A DNA stretch of 64,000 bases from NCBI RefSeq assembly GCF_000307105.1, contig NC_018645.1, positions 4,660,001 through 4,724,000 on the forward strand, written 5' to 3'. Positions 44,913 through 53,206 of the stretch are shown here, in pieces (the stretch's first letter is position 1; each line of letters opens with the position of its first letter). The DNA is from Desulfobacula toluolica Tol2. Lineage in GTDB: Bacteria > Desulfobacterota > Desulfobacteria > Desulfobacterales > Desulfobacteraceae. The position numbers and the translations under genes were made by a program. The notes below the pieces were generated by a model. That model saw nothing but the letters and a program-made list of their open reading frames with translations, did no database searches and was not told the origin of the DNA.

Positions 44913-47900
44913 ATGCCAGAAAGTATAGTTGACGAAAATATTACTGAACTTGCCAACCGATTTAACAATTGTGAATATGAAGTCATCCCGAAATTTCTGG
45001 AAAGATTACAAAAACCGGAGGCTCCTCTCATCGAATTAGGAATTGACATTGAAACCTTCGCCAGAACCATTGCTCTTCATTGGCCATCCGCCACCAATTC
45101 TGCAGCCACTGCCGCAGATGAAATTCCTCCCGACGTGTTTTATGATTACGGCGTCGCCATGGAAATCGAAGAATATTATTTAAATTACCGGCACGCGCAT
45201 TTTAAAGCTCACCTCTTGGCAGCTGAAATTACTAAAGCTAAAACACCAGATGAAAGTTTGAAACGGATAAAAGTTGCTGAAAACTTTATCAAATTACTGG
45301 AAACCCAGACTACTCCGATTGTACTACCATCAATTGAGGCAATTCAACATCATATTTGGGACCGCTCCCGAGCCACTTCAAAAAAAGGCAGTATCCGCTG
45401 TGCCCTATATATGACCGATAAAAATTGCCAAAATTCGGGACAGGCCGGTTCGCTCGAAATTGGACTTTTTAAAGGATCAGGACGTATTTATCCATCACTC
45501 CAAATCAGCCACAGAGTACGAACCCCTGACTTTCAGCTTGCCGAAAAAATGGCAGCAGTGGCAGCGGGTCTCCCCGGCTACCTCGATGCGGTATGGACCC
45601 TTCGCTTTGACAAAGAAGAAACCATAGACTCATCCATACCGCTCCAGGGGCCTAGCCTAGGGTTGCCGCTGGCAATCGTCTTAAAGGGACTGCTCTCTAA
45701 TCAATTCCCCTGCGAAAAAATCGAACAATCCTTTGCCACAGGAGCCGTGGTCGATGCCGACGGCACACTTGCTCCCGTGGGAGCTGTCAATGCTAAAATT
45801 AAAAGTCTTCTTCAAGAAGTGAAAGTGGACTATCTTCTCACCGCCGCCGGACAGGATGACGCTTTGCTCAAGCAATTGAAAGTGCGTTTATTCTCTGCCG
45901 AAACTCTTGACGAGCTGTTTGATAAACTATCTGATCGCGTAAAAGCCCTGTCCACACTTTCTGGGGGTAATCGATTTGCCTGGATGAGAGACCTGAACTC
46001 ACCATTTTTCCAGAAACAGCACATCCCCGTTTCCAGTTTTATTCCCCTTGATATCATTGATGACGGCGAGCAAATTCAGGCAGGCAATGTATCCGGCCGT
46101 TACGCATACTGGATGGAGCAGGACCATACATGCCTATGCGGAACTCCGGCTTCCGGAAAAACCACCTTGTTGCTCTATTTTATGAACCAGATGAGCAATC
46201 GGCAAGGCATTACACCTGTCTATATGGACCTCGCCAATCCATTACTATATGATGTCCTTGCTTACGACGACTCGTTTACCTCTCATACACTCACCCAGAT
46301 CGTTCTAACCGCCTGCAACAGTTCAGGTCTGGTAGCTGCTGAAACCATCGAACAATTAATTACCCATGGCCGTTTACTGCTGATTTTTGATCACCTGGAA
46401 AAGCTCTCTTTCGCCCGTAGAAAAGCTATTTTGGATTATCTGGAAAAGAATTTCAGCATACGGTCACTTATAGTAACCGACACCTTTCCCGTACGTTTAA
46501 AAATATCTGAATGGAAGGCCATAGAAATTCTTCCACTGGACAAAGAACCCAATCGAATCAACCAGTGGTTTCAGCAGCGACACCTTTCCCCTGACCAATG
46601 CAAAGATGCCTATAGGTGGTTCTTTGAATGCTATAAGGAAATAAAATACCCCATTACTTTTACATCCTCAGCTGAAGAAAATTATTTTCAAGAGTTGAAA
46701 CAAAAAGACCCTTCAGATTTAGACGATATTGGCAAAATAAATCGAGAATGGTTCCATGAATATGGTGGTCAAGCACAGTGCATCTTGACCCCCCTCTTTA
46801 TAGATGCCTTAGCTGCAAATTTCGCGCGGTACCACCCGATGCCGCCCGCACCTAACTTCCCCGGAGTCCCAAGCAATACCCGCTCATATCCGGGGGCTAT
46901 TGAATTGATGTGCAGATATTTTGAACTCTCTTACGACAATTCTGAACGCCGCGACCTGCAAGCCAGGGCCATGGCTTCCATCGCCTGGCATTCCATTACC
47001 GAACAAAAATATCGTTTTACAAGGGAAGACATTCAAAGGTGGGCAGAAAAAATGGTTTATCCTTCAGACCCGATGATCACAAAGGCAATGGCTAAAGAAT
47101 ACGATATTTCAGTACAACAGGTTGATAGTTTGTTACCTCAAATTATTAAGGAGGTATTGTTTAAAGCCGGTCCCATAGAAGAACAGCTATCCATATTTTT
47201 CGATACTTTGCCAGGAGGACGATTTTCTTTCCGCATTCCTATTACCAAAATATATCTCGCACAGGATCATGTTCGGTACAGCGGCCGTTCCCTTTTCCCA
47301 CAGGTCAAAAAAGGACAACAACGTGAACAGCTGCAGTCTTCTGAAAAAATCAAGACTACCGGCAAACAGAGATCTGACATATCCCTTTTTCCACCTGATG
47401 TCAATATCATCAACAGTATCTATCATATTGGTACTGCAGTTCTTGCCATCCAAATTACACTTGTTGCATTGGGCTATGGAGTACGACTTTTGCTCCTGGA
47501 ACATACAAATACAGCTCCGGCAGAAGCTATAGTAGCGGCTACAGTATTAATAGGATTAACCTCTATCTTCCATCTGCAAACGCTGATTAAAAAATGGGAA
47601 ACCGGCAATTGGGGTAGCTTTGCTACTGAAGTATATCCAGCCATGGGAAAATTTACAATGTTGGGTCTGATAACGGCTTTAAGTTTTTTGGGCTCCATCT
47701 TGTGTGCCCGATTAAGCATCGGTATGGGCATTATTTTTTCAGCTGTATGTTTCATGGCATTGTACTCTAACATTCTTCGTTGGACTCGCTTAGGGCAAAT
47801 CCCGGTACCCTGGATTAATATCTCCTTTCATACGCATTTTTTCATTCTTTTCATCACCTGGATGATTGTATGTGCGGAACATTTTTTTCCAACATTAACC

Positions 47901-48029
47901 TCCTGGTATTCGGGAGACGCATCATTTTTTAGAATATTATTTTATGAAATCAAAATAATTCTGCCTGTTGTTTTCGTTTTATTTCTGCAGTGCGCACAAT
48001 TAGCTTCCAACTCCAGAATAAAATCATAA
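44913..48029 (+). CDS. Membrane-anchored Lon-type (S16) protease - NACHT-like NTPase fusion
   Basis: This 1038-residue protein has four parts. Residues 1-150 are helical and unrecognised. Residues about 160-345 resemble the Lon proteolytic domain. GPSLGLPLAIVL carries the catalytic Ser (S248), and LAPVGAVNAKIKSLL carries a Lys (K295) that aligns with the Lon catalytic Lys, spaced 47 against 43 in E. coli Lon. Residues about 395-560 are a NACHT/STAND-like P-loop NTPase: Walker A CGTPASGKTTLLLYF (about 409-423) and a Walker B-like LLLIFDHLEKLS (about 488-499). A helical middle follows. The last 200 residues hold about six membrane segments (AVLAIQITLVALGYGV, ILFYEIKIILPVVFVLFL). Lon itself has AAA+ before protease and no membrane part. 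No function is known to me; a stimulus-gated membrane protease is inferred. Confidence 0.75.
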   Translation: MPESIVDENITELANRFNNCEYEVIPKFLERLQKPEAPLIELGIDIETFARTIALHWPSATNSAATAADEIPPDVFYDYGVAMEIEEYYLNYRHAHFKAHLLAAEITKAKTPDESLKRIKVAENFIKLLETQTTPIVLPSIEAIQHHIWDRSRATSKKGSIRCALYMTDKNCQNSGQAGSLEIGLFKGSGRIYPSLQISHRVRTPDFQLAEKMAAVAAGLPGYLDAVWTLRFDKEETIDSSIPLQGPSLGLPLAIVLKGLLSNQFPCEKIEQSFATGAVVDADGTLAPVGAVNAKIKSLLQEVKVDYLLTAAGQDDALLKQLKVRLFSAETLDELFDKLSDRVKALSTLSGGNRFAWMRDLNSPFFQKQHIPVSSFIPLDIIDDGEQIQAGNVSGRYAYWMEQDHTCLCGTPASGKTTLLLYFMNQMSNRQGITPVYMDLANPLLYDVLAYDDSFTSHTLTQIVLTACNSSGLVAAETIEQLITHGRLLLIFDHLEKLSFARRKAILDYLEKNFSIRSLIVTDTFPVRLKISEWKAIEILPLDKEPNRINQWFQQRHLSPDQCKDAYRWFFECYKEIKYPITFTSSAEENYFQELKQKDPSDLDDIGKINREWFHEYGGQAQCILTPLFIDALAANFARYHPMPPAPNFPGVPSNTRSYPGAIELMCRYFELSYDNSERRDLQARAMASIAWHSITEQKYRFTREDIQRWAEKMVYPSDPMITKAMAKEYDISVQQVDSLLPQIIKEVLFKAGPIEEQLSIFFDTLPGGRFSFRIPITKIYLAQDHVRYSGRSLFPQVKKGQQREQLQSSEKIKTTGKQRSDISLFPPDVNIINSIYHIGTAVLAIQITLVALGYGVRLLLLEHTNTAPAEAIVAATVLIGLTSIFHLQTLIKKWETGNWGSFATEVYPAMGKFTMLGLITALSFLGSILCARLSIGMGIIFSAVCFMALYSNILRWTRLGQIPVPWINISFHTHFFILFITWMIVCAEHFFPTLTSWYSGDASFFRILFYEIKIILPVVFVLFLQCAQLASNSRIKS

Positions 48030-48166
48030 CAAATTGCTGTGATTAGACACCCTTAAGCATGCTGTAAGGAATAAGAGGTCCCCCTAATAAAAAAAAGAGG
48101 TCCAAGCTTAGCAAGCCCTGAAGTTAAGGTTGGCGCATCAAGATCAAAAAGGAAAAGGAGATTGGA

Positions 48167-48718
48167 ATGAAGATATTCAAAGAGATGATTAAAAGAGAAA
48201 TAGTTCGTGGTATGGTTGTTGCTGTATTGGTCGTTGTGCTGGTTGGTGTTGATTCTCAGCGGTTATCGGCCAACCCGTTTGGATCATTTGTGAAAGCTGT
48301 TTTTGTCGGTGGGCAGATATTGAAACTCAAAGATGTGGCGCAGCAGATCCCAGCTATGGAAGAGGCTCGGCAAATAGAAACGGACAAGTTGTGGCAAGCA
48401 TCCATTGAAGAATTTATGGTGCAGCATAATGGAAAGAACCGGATTTTGGACACTCATGAATTTTTTATTCTTAAAAAACGGATCTCTTCAAAAGGAGATG
48501 AGCTGCCCGGGCTTTATTCTTCCGTCGGAGCGTATGCAACGCTTCCCAAGGGAGAAGTCGCTGAGTTGATGACGCCCGGATTCACATACCAGGAGGCGTG
48601 GCATATTGATCGTGGAAATTATCCGGAGCAGGGGAAGTCTATGAAATCAGCAATGCCATTGCTGCAGCTTGATAGGAAGGCTGTTTATTTTAAAGATGGA
48701 TATCTTTTCTCAAAATAG
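48167..48718 (+). CDS. Exported protein of unknown function, 183 residues
   Basis: The N-terminus has a basic stretch then a hydrophobic core (GMVVAVLVVVLVGV) ending in RLSAN, a plausible signal peptide with cleavage near ALSA-type SA|N. The mature part has no motif I recognise, though it has a conserved-looking segment around MTPGFTYQEAWHIDRGNYPEQG. AAGGAG precedes ATG 48167. It opens the second half of the accessory region, in which most products are exported. The 137-base gap before it has a 9-base direct repeat (AAGAGGTCC) but no gene. Confidence 0.65.
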   Translation: MKIFKEMIKREIVRGMVVAVLVVVLVGVDSQRLSANPFGSFVKAVFVGGQILKLKDVAQQIPAMEEARQIETDKLWQASIEEFMVQHNGKNRILDTHEFFILKKRISSKGDELPGLYSSVGAYATLPKGEVAELMTPGFTYQEAWHIDRGNYPEQGKSMKSAMPLLQLDRKAVYFKDGYLFSK

Positions 48719-48852
48719 TTTGAGATGAATCATGCAAACGGCCATGCCACGGTAACCTGTGACATAAAGTCCATAATAAAACCATGTAAGAACCTATTCA
48801 GATTTTTTTGATTGATAAGAAATGTTGAATCTGAAATCAAGAAGGAAATGCT

Positions 48853-50871
48853 ATGAAAAAAGAACTGAATTTTAAAATAACTATATTAATCATGCTGGCT
48901 GTGTTTTGCGGCTATCATCATTCATATGCAAAAACTGGTGCTACGCCTTTTGAAACACATTTTTCAGGCTGGAAATTGGGTTATGATAATATGATTCTTT
49001 TCAAAGAGGCTTTCAAAATGAAAAATGATTATAACGAGTATAGCCTATGTTCATCAAAATTACCTGGGTTAATAACCAATTATATATTTAAAGAATGGAA
49101 TTTCTCATGGAAAAATAAGGAGTACACTTTTTTAGATTCGAATGCTTTTATCAAATTGGGCCGTTTAGATGCGACAATTGTATGTATAAACAAAAGTTAT
49201 TCTATCGCGGACAAGGAAACCGGACGAACGATTTTAGAAGCTGTGTTAAATGATAATTTAGATGGAACAAAATCACAATTTTTAATCGCAATAAACGGTA
49301 AAGGGGTTATTGTTGAGGGCCTGGATAGAGGGAAAAGGATTAATAAAAATTTCAAAGAGTTAAAACTCCCATATAATTTGAATGAAGGAATATTGGATGG
49401 ACTTGAGGGCGAAACAATACTTAAATGGTCTGAGTTTGATACTGACTCTTTGACTATTGAAAAAAAACGGGCACAAGCTGTGAAAAGAAAAGATAATACT
49501 TTTAAAATAAGCATGCTCGACAACTCAGGCATTGAGATGATCTATGATGCCAATTCAGATAGAATGATAAGAGTCTCTTCCCCTCAAATGGATATGAATA
49601 TTTGCCAGATTGAGACAGCTCTTCTCGAAAGAAGTAAAGAACTTAAGGAATTAGTATCCATAGAGGTTACTACAGACTGCTGGCTTCCCCCTGAAGATGA
49701 TCTCCAGGGATTAAAGGCCAGATTAATTTTTAAAAACAAAACAGGCAAACAAATTATAATTGAACAAAATAAAAGACAAAGTATAGAAAAAGTACCTGGT
49801 AAACCCCATGAAATAGTGGTTTCTGTTCATGCAGAAAAAGAGCCTTCTTTTGAGGAGATCAATCAAATCAATTTGATTGATTATACAAAAGAAATGCATC
49901 GATTCCTTAAACCTGAAAATACCATTCAGTCTAATGAAAGTGAAATCCGAAAAACTGCAGATGAAATTATTGGGCATGAAAAGAATCCTTATTATCAGTC
50001 AAAGCTGCTTGCCCAATGGGTTCATAAAAATATTAAAAGTACATATGATGTTCTTGATGGCAATGCACTTGAAACATTGAAAACAAGGCGCGGCGATTGC
50101 AGTGAAAATGCAAAGCTGTTCGTAGCGTTGGCCAGATCAATAGGAATTCCATCGAGATTAGTCTCTGGATGGAAGGGAGGAATAACAGGCTTTGGGGGGC
50201 ACGAATGGTCAGAAGTTTACCTGGGAAAGTGGATTGAAATTGACCCAAGTACCGGGGAACTATCCTCAGGTATATATATAAGGGACTACGTATCTGAAGA
50301 ATTCGATACTTATAGGAAGCTTGAGCAAATTAAAATCGAACAGCTATTTTATAAAAACAAAATGGTTACGATAGATAAAACAAGGCCGTATTCGATTCTT
50401 AATACAAAAAATTATTATAACCGTTTCTTTGGTATTGCCTTTAAAATCCCAGAAAATACAGTATCTGTTAATTCAAAATCCATTGATTCTCTGTTAACAC
50501 TTTTAATTAAGAAAGCTACCCCACTGAAGGCAATAACTCTTAGTGTTACATCCTCAGTTGGCAGTTTTGAAAGCGAGCTAAATAACTATGCAGAAAATCA
50601 TTCGTTTTATGGTTCAAAGTACACTGATTTTTCAAGCTTTGTGTATAACGACAAAAAAGTCGTTGTATACGAGTTGTTGGTTAAAGAATCCAATCAGAAA
50701 TTCATAGGCTATTATATCCCGCTAAAGGATAATTTAGGATTGATTTTTACCTGCCTTGGAGAAGATATTAAAAAGAAGTTCTGGTCCAAATTACCTCCTT
50801 ATATCGCTACTATGGTTTCCTCTTTGCAAATAACGAGTCCCGATATTGGAAAAGAAATAGTTATCAATTAG
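48853..50871 (+). CDS. Exported transglutaminase-like (papain-fold) protein
   Basis: The 672-residue protein has a signal peptide (KITILIMLAVFCGYHHSYA). The transglutaminase core has a complete triad: C416 in RRGDCSENAKLFVALAR, H450 in GGHEWSEVYLG and D464 in WIEIDPSTG. Such proteins are usually proteases or amide-cleaving enzymes rather than true crosslinkers. The N-terminal 370 residues and the C-terminal 190 are unrecognised; the former has a Trp-containing beta-rich pattern. AAGGA precedes the start. A second transglutaminase with the same spacing of active-site residues lies at 55521. Confidence 0.82.
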   Translation: MKKELNFKITILIMLAVFCGYHHSYAKTGATPFETHFSGWKLGYDNMILFKEAFKMKNDYNEYSLCSSKLPGLITNYIFKEWNFSWKNKEYTFLDSNAFIKLGRLDATIVCINKSYSIADKETGRTILEAVLNDNLDGTKSQFLIAINGKGVIVEGLDRGKRINKNFKELKLPYNLNEGILDGLEGETILKWSEFDTDSLTIEKKRAQAVKRKDNTFKISMLDNSGIEMIYDANSDRMIRVSSPQMDMNICQIETALLERSKELKELVSIEVTTDCWLPPEDDLQGLKARLIFKNKTGKQIIIEQNKRQSIEKVPGKPHEIVVSVHAEKEPSFEEINQINLIDYTKEMHRFLKPENTIQSNESEIRKTADEIIGHEKNPYYQSKLLAQWVHKNIKSTYDVLDGNALETLKTRRGDCSENAKLFVALARSIGIPSRLVSGWKGGITGFGGHEWSEVYLGKWIEIDPSTGELSSGIYIRDYVSEEFDTYRKLEQIKIEQLFYKNKMVTIDKTRPYSILNTKNYYNRFFGIAFKIPENTVSVNSKSIDSLLTLLIKKATPLKAITLSVTSSVGSFESELNNYAENHSFYGSKYTDFSSFVYNDKKVVVYELLVKESNQKFIGYYIPLKDNLGLIFTCLGEDIKKKFWSKLPPYIATMVSSLQITSPDIGKEIVIN

Positions 50872-51014
50872 TGCCTTACTCCTGAAAATATGTCCGGTTA
50901 GATTTGGGAATTGAAATAATACGGATTGTTTTGAATGATTGCCACATATTTTGATTTATAAGATTAAAAAATTCGTTTTTATGAATTGTATTTATCTACA
51001 AACAGGGAAAAATA

Positions 51015-51167
51015 ATGACAGACTCTAAATACATTTACCAGGCCATAGGCGATATCTATAACTCATGCTTTCCCGCCCTCAAATCATGGTATTCGGAAAA
51101 TGGTTTAATTTTAACCGAACAGATAGTAATCCACCATCCCGAAGTTAAAAAAGAAATGATAGCTTAG
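51015..51167 (+). CDS. Small ORF, 50 residues
   Basis: The frame starts at ATG 51015 after ACAGGGAAAA and ends with TAG at 51165-51167. The peptide has a plausible protein composition (MTDSKYIYQAIGDIYNSC, then LKSWYSENGLILTEQ). No signal peptide or motif is visible. It fills the gap between the transglutaminase and the membrane-protein genes, on the same strand. A real small protein is likely but not proven. Confidence 0.4.
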   Translation: MTDSKYIYQAIGDIYNSCFPALKSWYSENGLILTEQIVIHHPEVKKEMIA

Positions 51168-51219
51168 AACCCCCTGAAGGAATCTGTATCTATTGAACAG
51201 AAACGAAAGGAGAAATGTT

Positions 51220-51915
51220 ATGACGTATGCATATGTAAAAAAGGTCGAATTTTCACAATCAAATGTTTTGGATGGCTTTTCGATGGTGGGTCTGGCAGTA
51301 TCATTGTTGTTTGCCAGCCCTTTTTTGATGCTGGGGGGCGCAGCTATTATGTGGGTTGTGGGCCTGTTTTCACAAGATTTCGCTTCGGCTTTGTGGTGTA
51401 TAGAATATATCTCAGTTTTCACAGGCATTGGCGGTTCTATTTTAGGATTTGCCTTCTCCTTTTTGATCAGTCTTTTCTGCCTGTTGTCGCTTTCTGTAAT
51501 TTTGTTATTACCAATGCTTATAATCGGACGATTGATCTGGACAATGTTCAACCGGAATTCTTTTTCTTTTTGGAGTGGAAACTATCCTGTGCCATGGTGG
51601 ATATTTTTGATACTTGTTTCCCTGGGTTGCATATCACTGCTGTTATGGGGAAGTGGACAGGCGGAAGACATTTTCAAGTGGAGCGTTACGGTCGGGATCT
51701 ATTTGTATCCATGGTTGAAATTGGGTGTTCATTGGATGTTACGTGTGTTGGTTTATGGGTTACCGCTGGTTTTTGTAGTTGTAATAGGTTGGGTAGCTAT
51801 TGCTAAAGTGATTCTAAAACTCAAACTAACAATGAAAAAACTAATAGATAAATATATATTAAAAGGTTTGATAAAAAACCGTGATTCAGTCGATTTCGAT
51901 AAAAAAATTGAATAG
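51220..51915 (+). CDS. Unrecognised membrane protein, about five TM segments
   Basis: The 231-residue protein is mostly hydrophobic, with segments such as MVGLAVSLLFASPFLMLGGAA, LLSLSVILLLPMLIIG, WWIFLILVSLGCISLLLW and GLPLVFVVVIGWVAIAKVI, and a basic C-terminal tail. No family is recognised. ATG 51220 is chosen because AAAGGAG lies seven bases upstream; the frame opens at 51193. It is followed by a very small ORF (51959) and the gene at 52097. Confidence 0.65.
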   Translation: MTYAYVKKVEFSQSNVLDGFSMVGLAVSLLFASPFLMLGGAAIMWVVGLFSQDFASALWCIEYISVFTGIGGSILGFAFSFLISLFCLLSLSVILLLPMLIIGRLIWTMFNRNSFSFWSGNYPVPWWIFLILVSLGCISLLLWGSGQAEDIFKWSVTVGIYLYPWLKLGVHWMLRVLVYGLPLVFVVVIGWVAIAKVILKLKLTMKKLIDKYILKGLIKNRDSVDFDKKIE

Positions 51916-51958
51916 AATCAAAATAAAATTTAACGGCTGGTTAAAAAGGAGAGTGGTT

Positions 51959-52084
51959 ATGTCATTTTTAGAGAAGGTGTACACATTTTTTGGCGGAAAA
52001 TCTAATTCGGATGTTACCAATGGTTCCGAAGCTGTGCCGACTCATACAGTGGGATATCAATCAGGTCATTATAATGGCGGGTAG
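51959..52084 (+). CDS. 41-residue peptide ending in Gly-Gly, in frame with the next gene
   Basis: A strong AAAAGGAGAG site at about 51945 and ATG 51959 give MSFLEKVYTFFGGKSNSD and then a polar tail ending HYNGG before TAG. The TAG is followed in the same frame, four codons later, by the TTG start of the 347-residue gene. The tail is rich in Gly, Ser and Thr. It may be a true peptide, a leader that couples translation, or the N-terminus of a longer protein cut by an amber codon. Confidence 0.45.
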   Translation: MSFLEKVYTFFGGKSNSDVTNGSEAVPTHTVGYQSGHYNGG

Positions 52085-52096
52085 AAATCAATATTT

Positions 52097-53140
52097 TTGG
52101 AGAATCGCTCTACACTCATTGAAAGCAGTGATCCCACAGCTCGTTTAGAGGCGTTGCAAAATCTTATGACGCTGGATATATCGAACATAGACATGCGAAA
52201 TCAGGTTGTTGATGAGTATATTGAAACCCTTAAAAACGACTGGATGGGAGAGGTTGCTTTAGCAGCCGGGCTGGCTCTGGCCTTTAATCAATCTCAACAC
52301 AATTACATAAAAAAGCATATTCGTTCTCTGTTCCTCCAAATGAAAAACCGCATGAGAAATACTGGACGTAACCTTCAGACTGCGGCTTGTTATCCGCTTT
52401 TGTTTATGGAAGATCGTGAGTTTTTCGAGTCAATCAGTGCTGATGATTTCAGACCAAATGTACCGCCCCGAATAGATGAATTGCTGGAGGCGGATCTCAT
52501 TGGTGACATGCAAAAGTCATTGGAGATGGCGGTTTATTATGAGGGCATTGATGATGGTGTGTCCGGCACGCTATTTCAAAAAGTTCTGCAGATGTTTCCG
52601 AAGCTTTCGACCAAGTTTGAAGTTCCTCCTGTAGAGCCGGTGGATTCAATGAATGCAATGATTGATAGCCTCAAGAATTGTTTTCGTACGGAACTGGAAA
52701 ACATTGAGTTAAATCCTGAATATTCTGATGAGCTAAAATCAATATTCAAAAAGTTCCGCCGCCCTGGTGCGATTGATATGTTGTTTAAAGATGTTATTCC
52801 AAAGGTTGAATTGGCTTTGCAGGATTCTAAGCCTCATAATTGTGTCGTCGGGTTGACGGATCATCCGGTGCAAATGTTTCTTGATGTTCGCCCGGGAATA
52901 AATTTGAACACTTTGGGCAAAGCATGGCAGGCCCAAACCGGACATTCTTATGTAGAGTCTATTCCAGGGCTTTTGCTCAATGCTGAGCAGAATGGTCTGC
53001 GCCACGTATTGCATCTTTTCTTCTGTTTTGATGAAAATCAATCAGGCGTGGCAATAGCATTCCTTCCTCCGATGGAAGATGTGCCAAGGATCGGCAGTCT
53101 GATTCCGTATAGTATGCATCCACTGAATGATCACGCTTAA
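52097..53140 (+). CDS. Unrecognised protein of about 347 residues, start uncertain
   Basis: The TTG at 52097 has no good ribosome site; the frame is open back to the TAG at 52082-52084, which ends the 41-residue ORF. ATG within LQNLMTLDI (52166-52180) would be a shorter start. The N-terminal part looks like helical repeats (SSDPTARLEALQNLMTLD, then WMGEVALAAGLALAF), and the C-terminal part is alpha/beta (HNCVVGLTDHPVQMFLDV, ... GVAIAFLPPMED). It has no signal peptide or catalytic motif I can name. It is probably cytoplasmic, unlike most of its neighbours. Confidence 0.6.
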   Translation: MENRSTLIESSDPTARLEALQNLMTLDISNIDMRNQVVDEYIETLKNDWMGEVALAAGLALAFNQSQHNYIKKHIRSLFLQMKNRMRNTGRNLQTAACYPLLFMEDREFFESISADDFRPNVPPRIDELLEADLIGDMQKSLEMAVYYEGIDDGVSGTLFQKVLQMFPKLSTKFEVPPVEPVDSMNAMIDSLKNCFRTELENIELNPEYSDELKSIFKKFRRPGAIDMLFKDVIPKVELALQDSKPHNCVVGLTDHPVQMFLDVRPGINLNTLGKAWQAQTGHSYVESIPGLLLNAEQNGLRHVLHLFFCFDENQSGVAIAFLPPMEDVPRIGSLIPYSMHPLNDHA

Positions 53141-53206
53141 GCTTGTCTAACCGGCTGACAGTAATGGAAAATATTATTATGAATAAAGCATTAAAAGGAG
53201 ATGAAA

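Noticed and set aside
51111..51551. Minus-strand 146-codon frame over the membrane-protein gene
   Set aside because: It overlaps a gene with a good ribosome site and clear TM segments on the plus strand.
52082..52084. Pyrrolysine at the TAG between the peptide and the 347-residue gene
   Set aside because: Not a methylamine methyltransferase context and no pyl genes are visible in the window.
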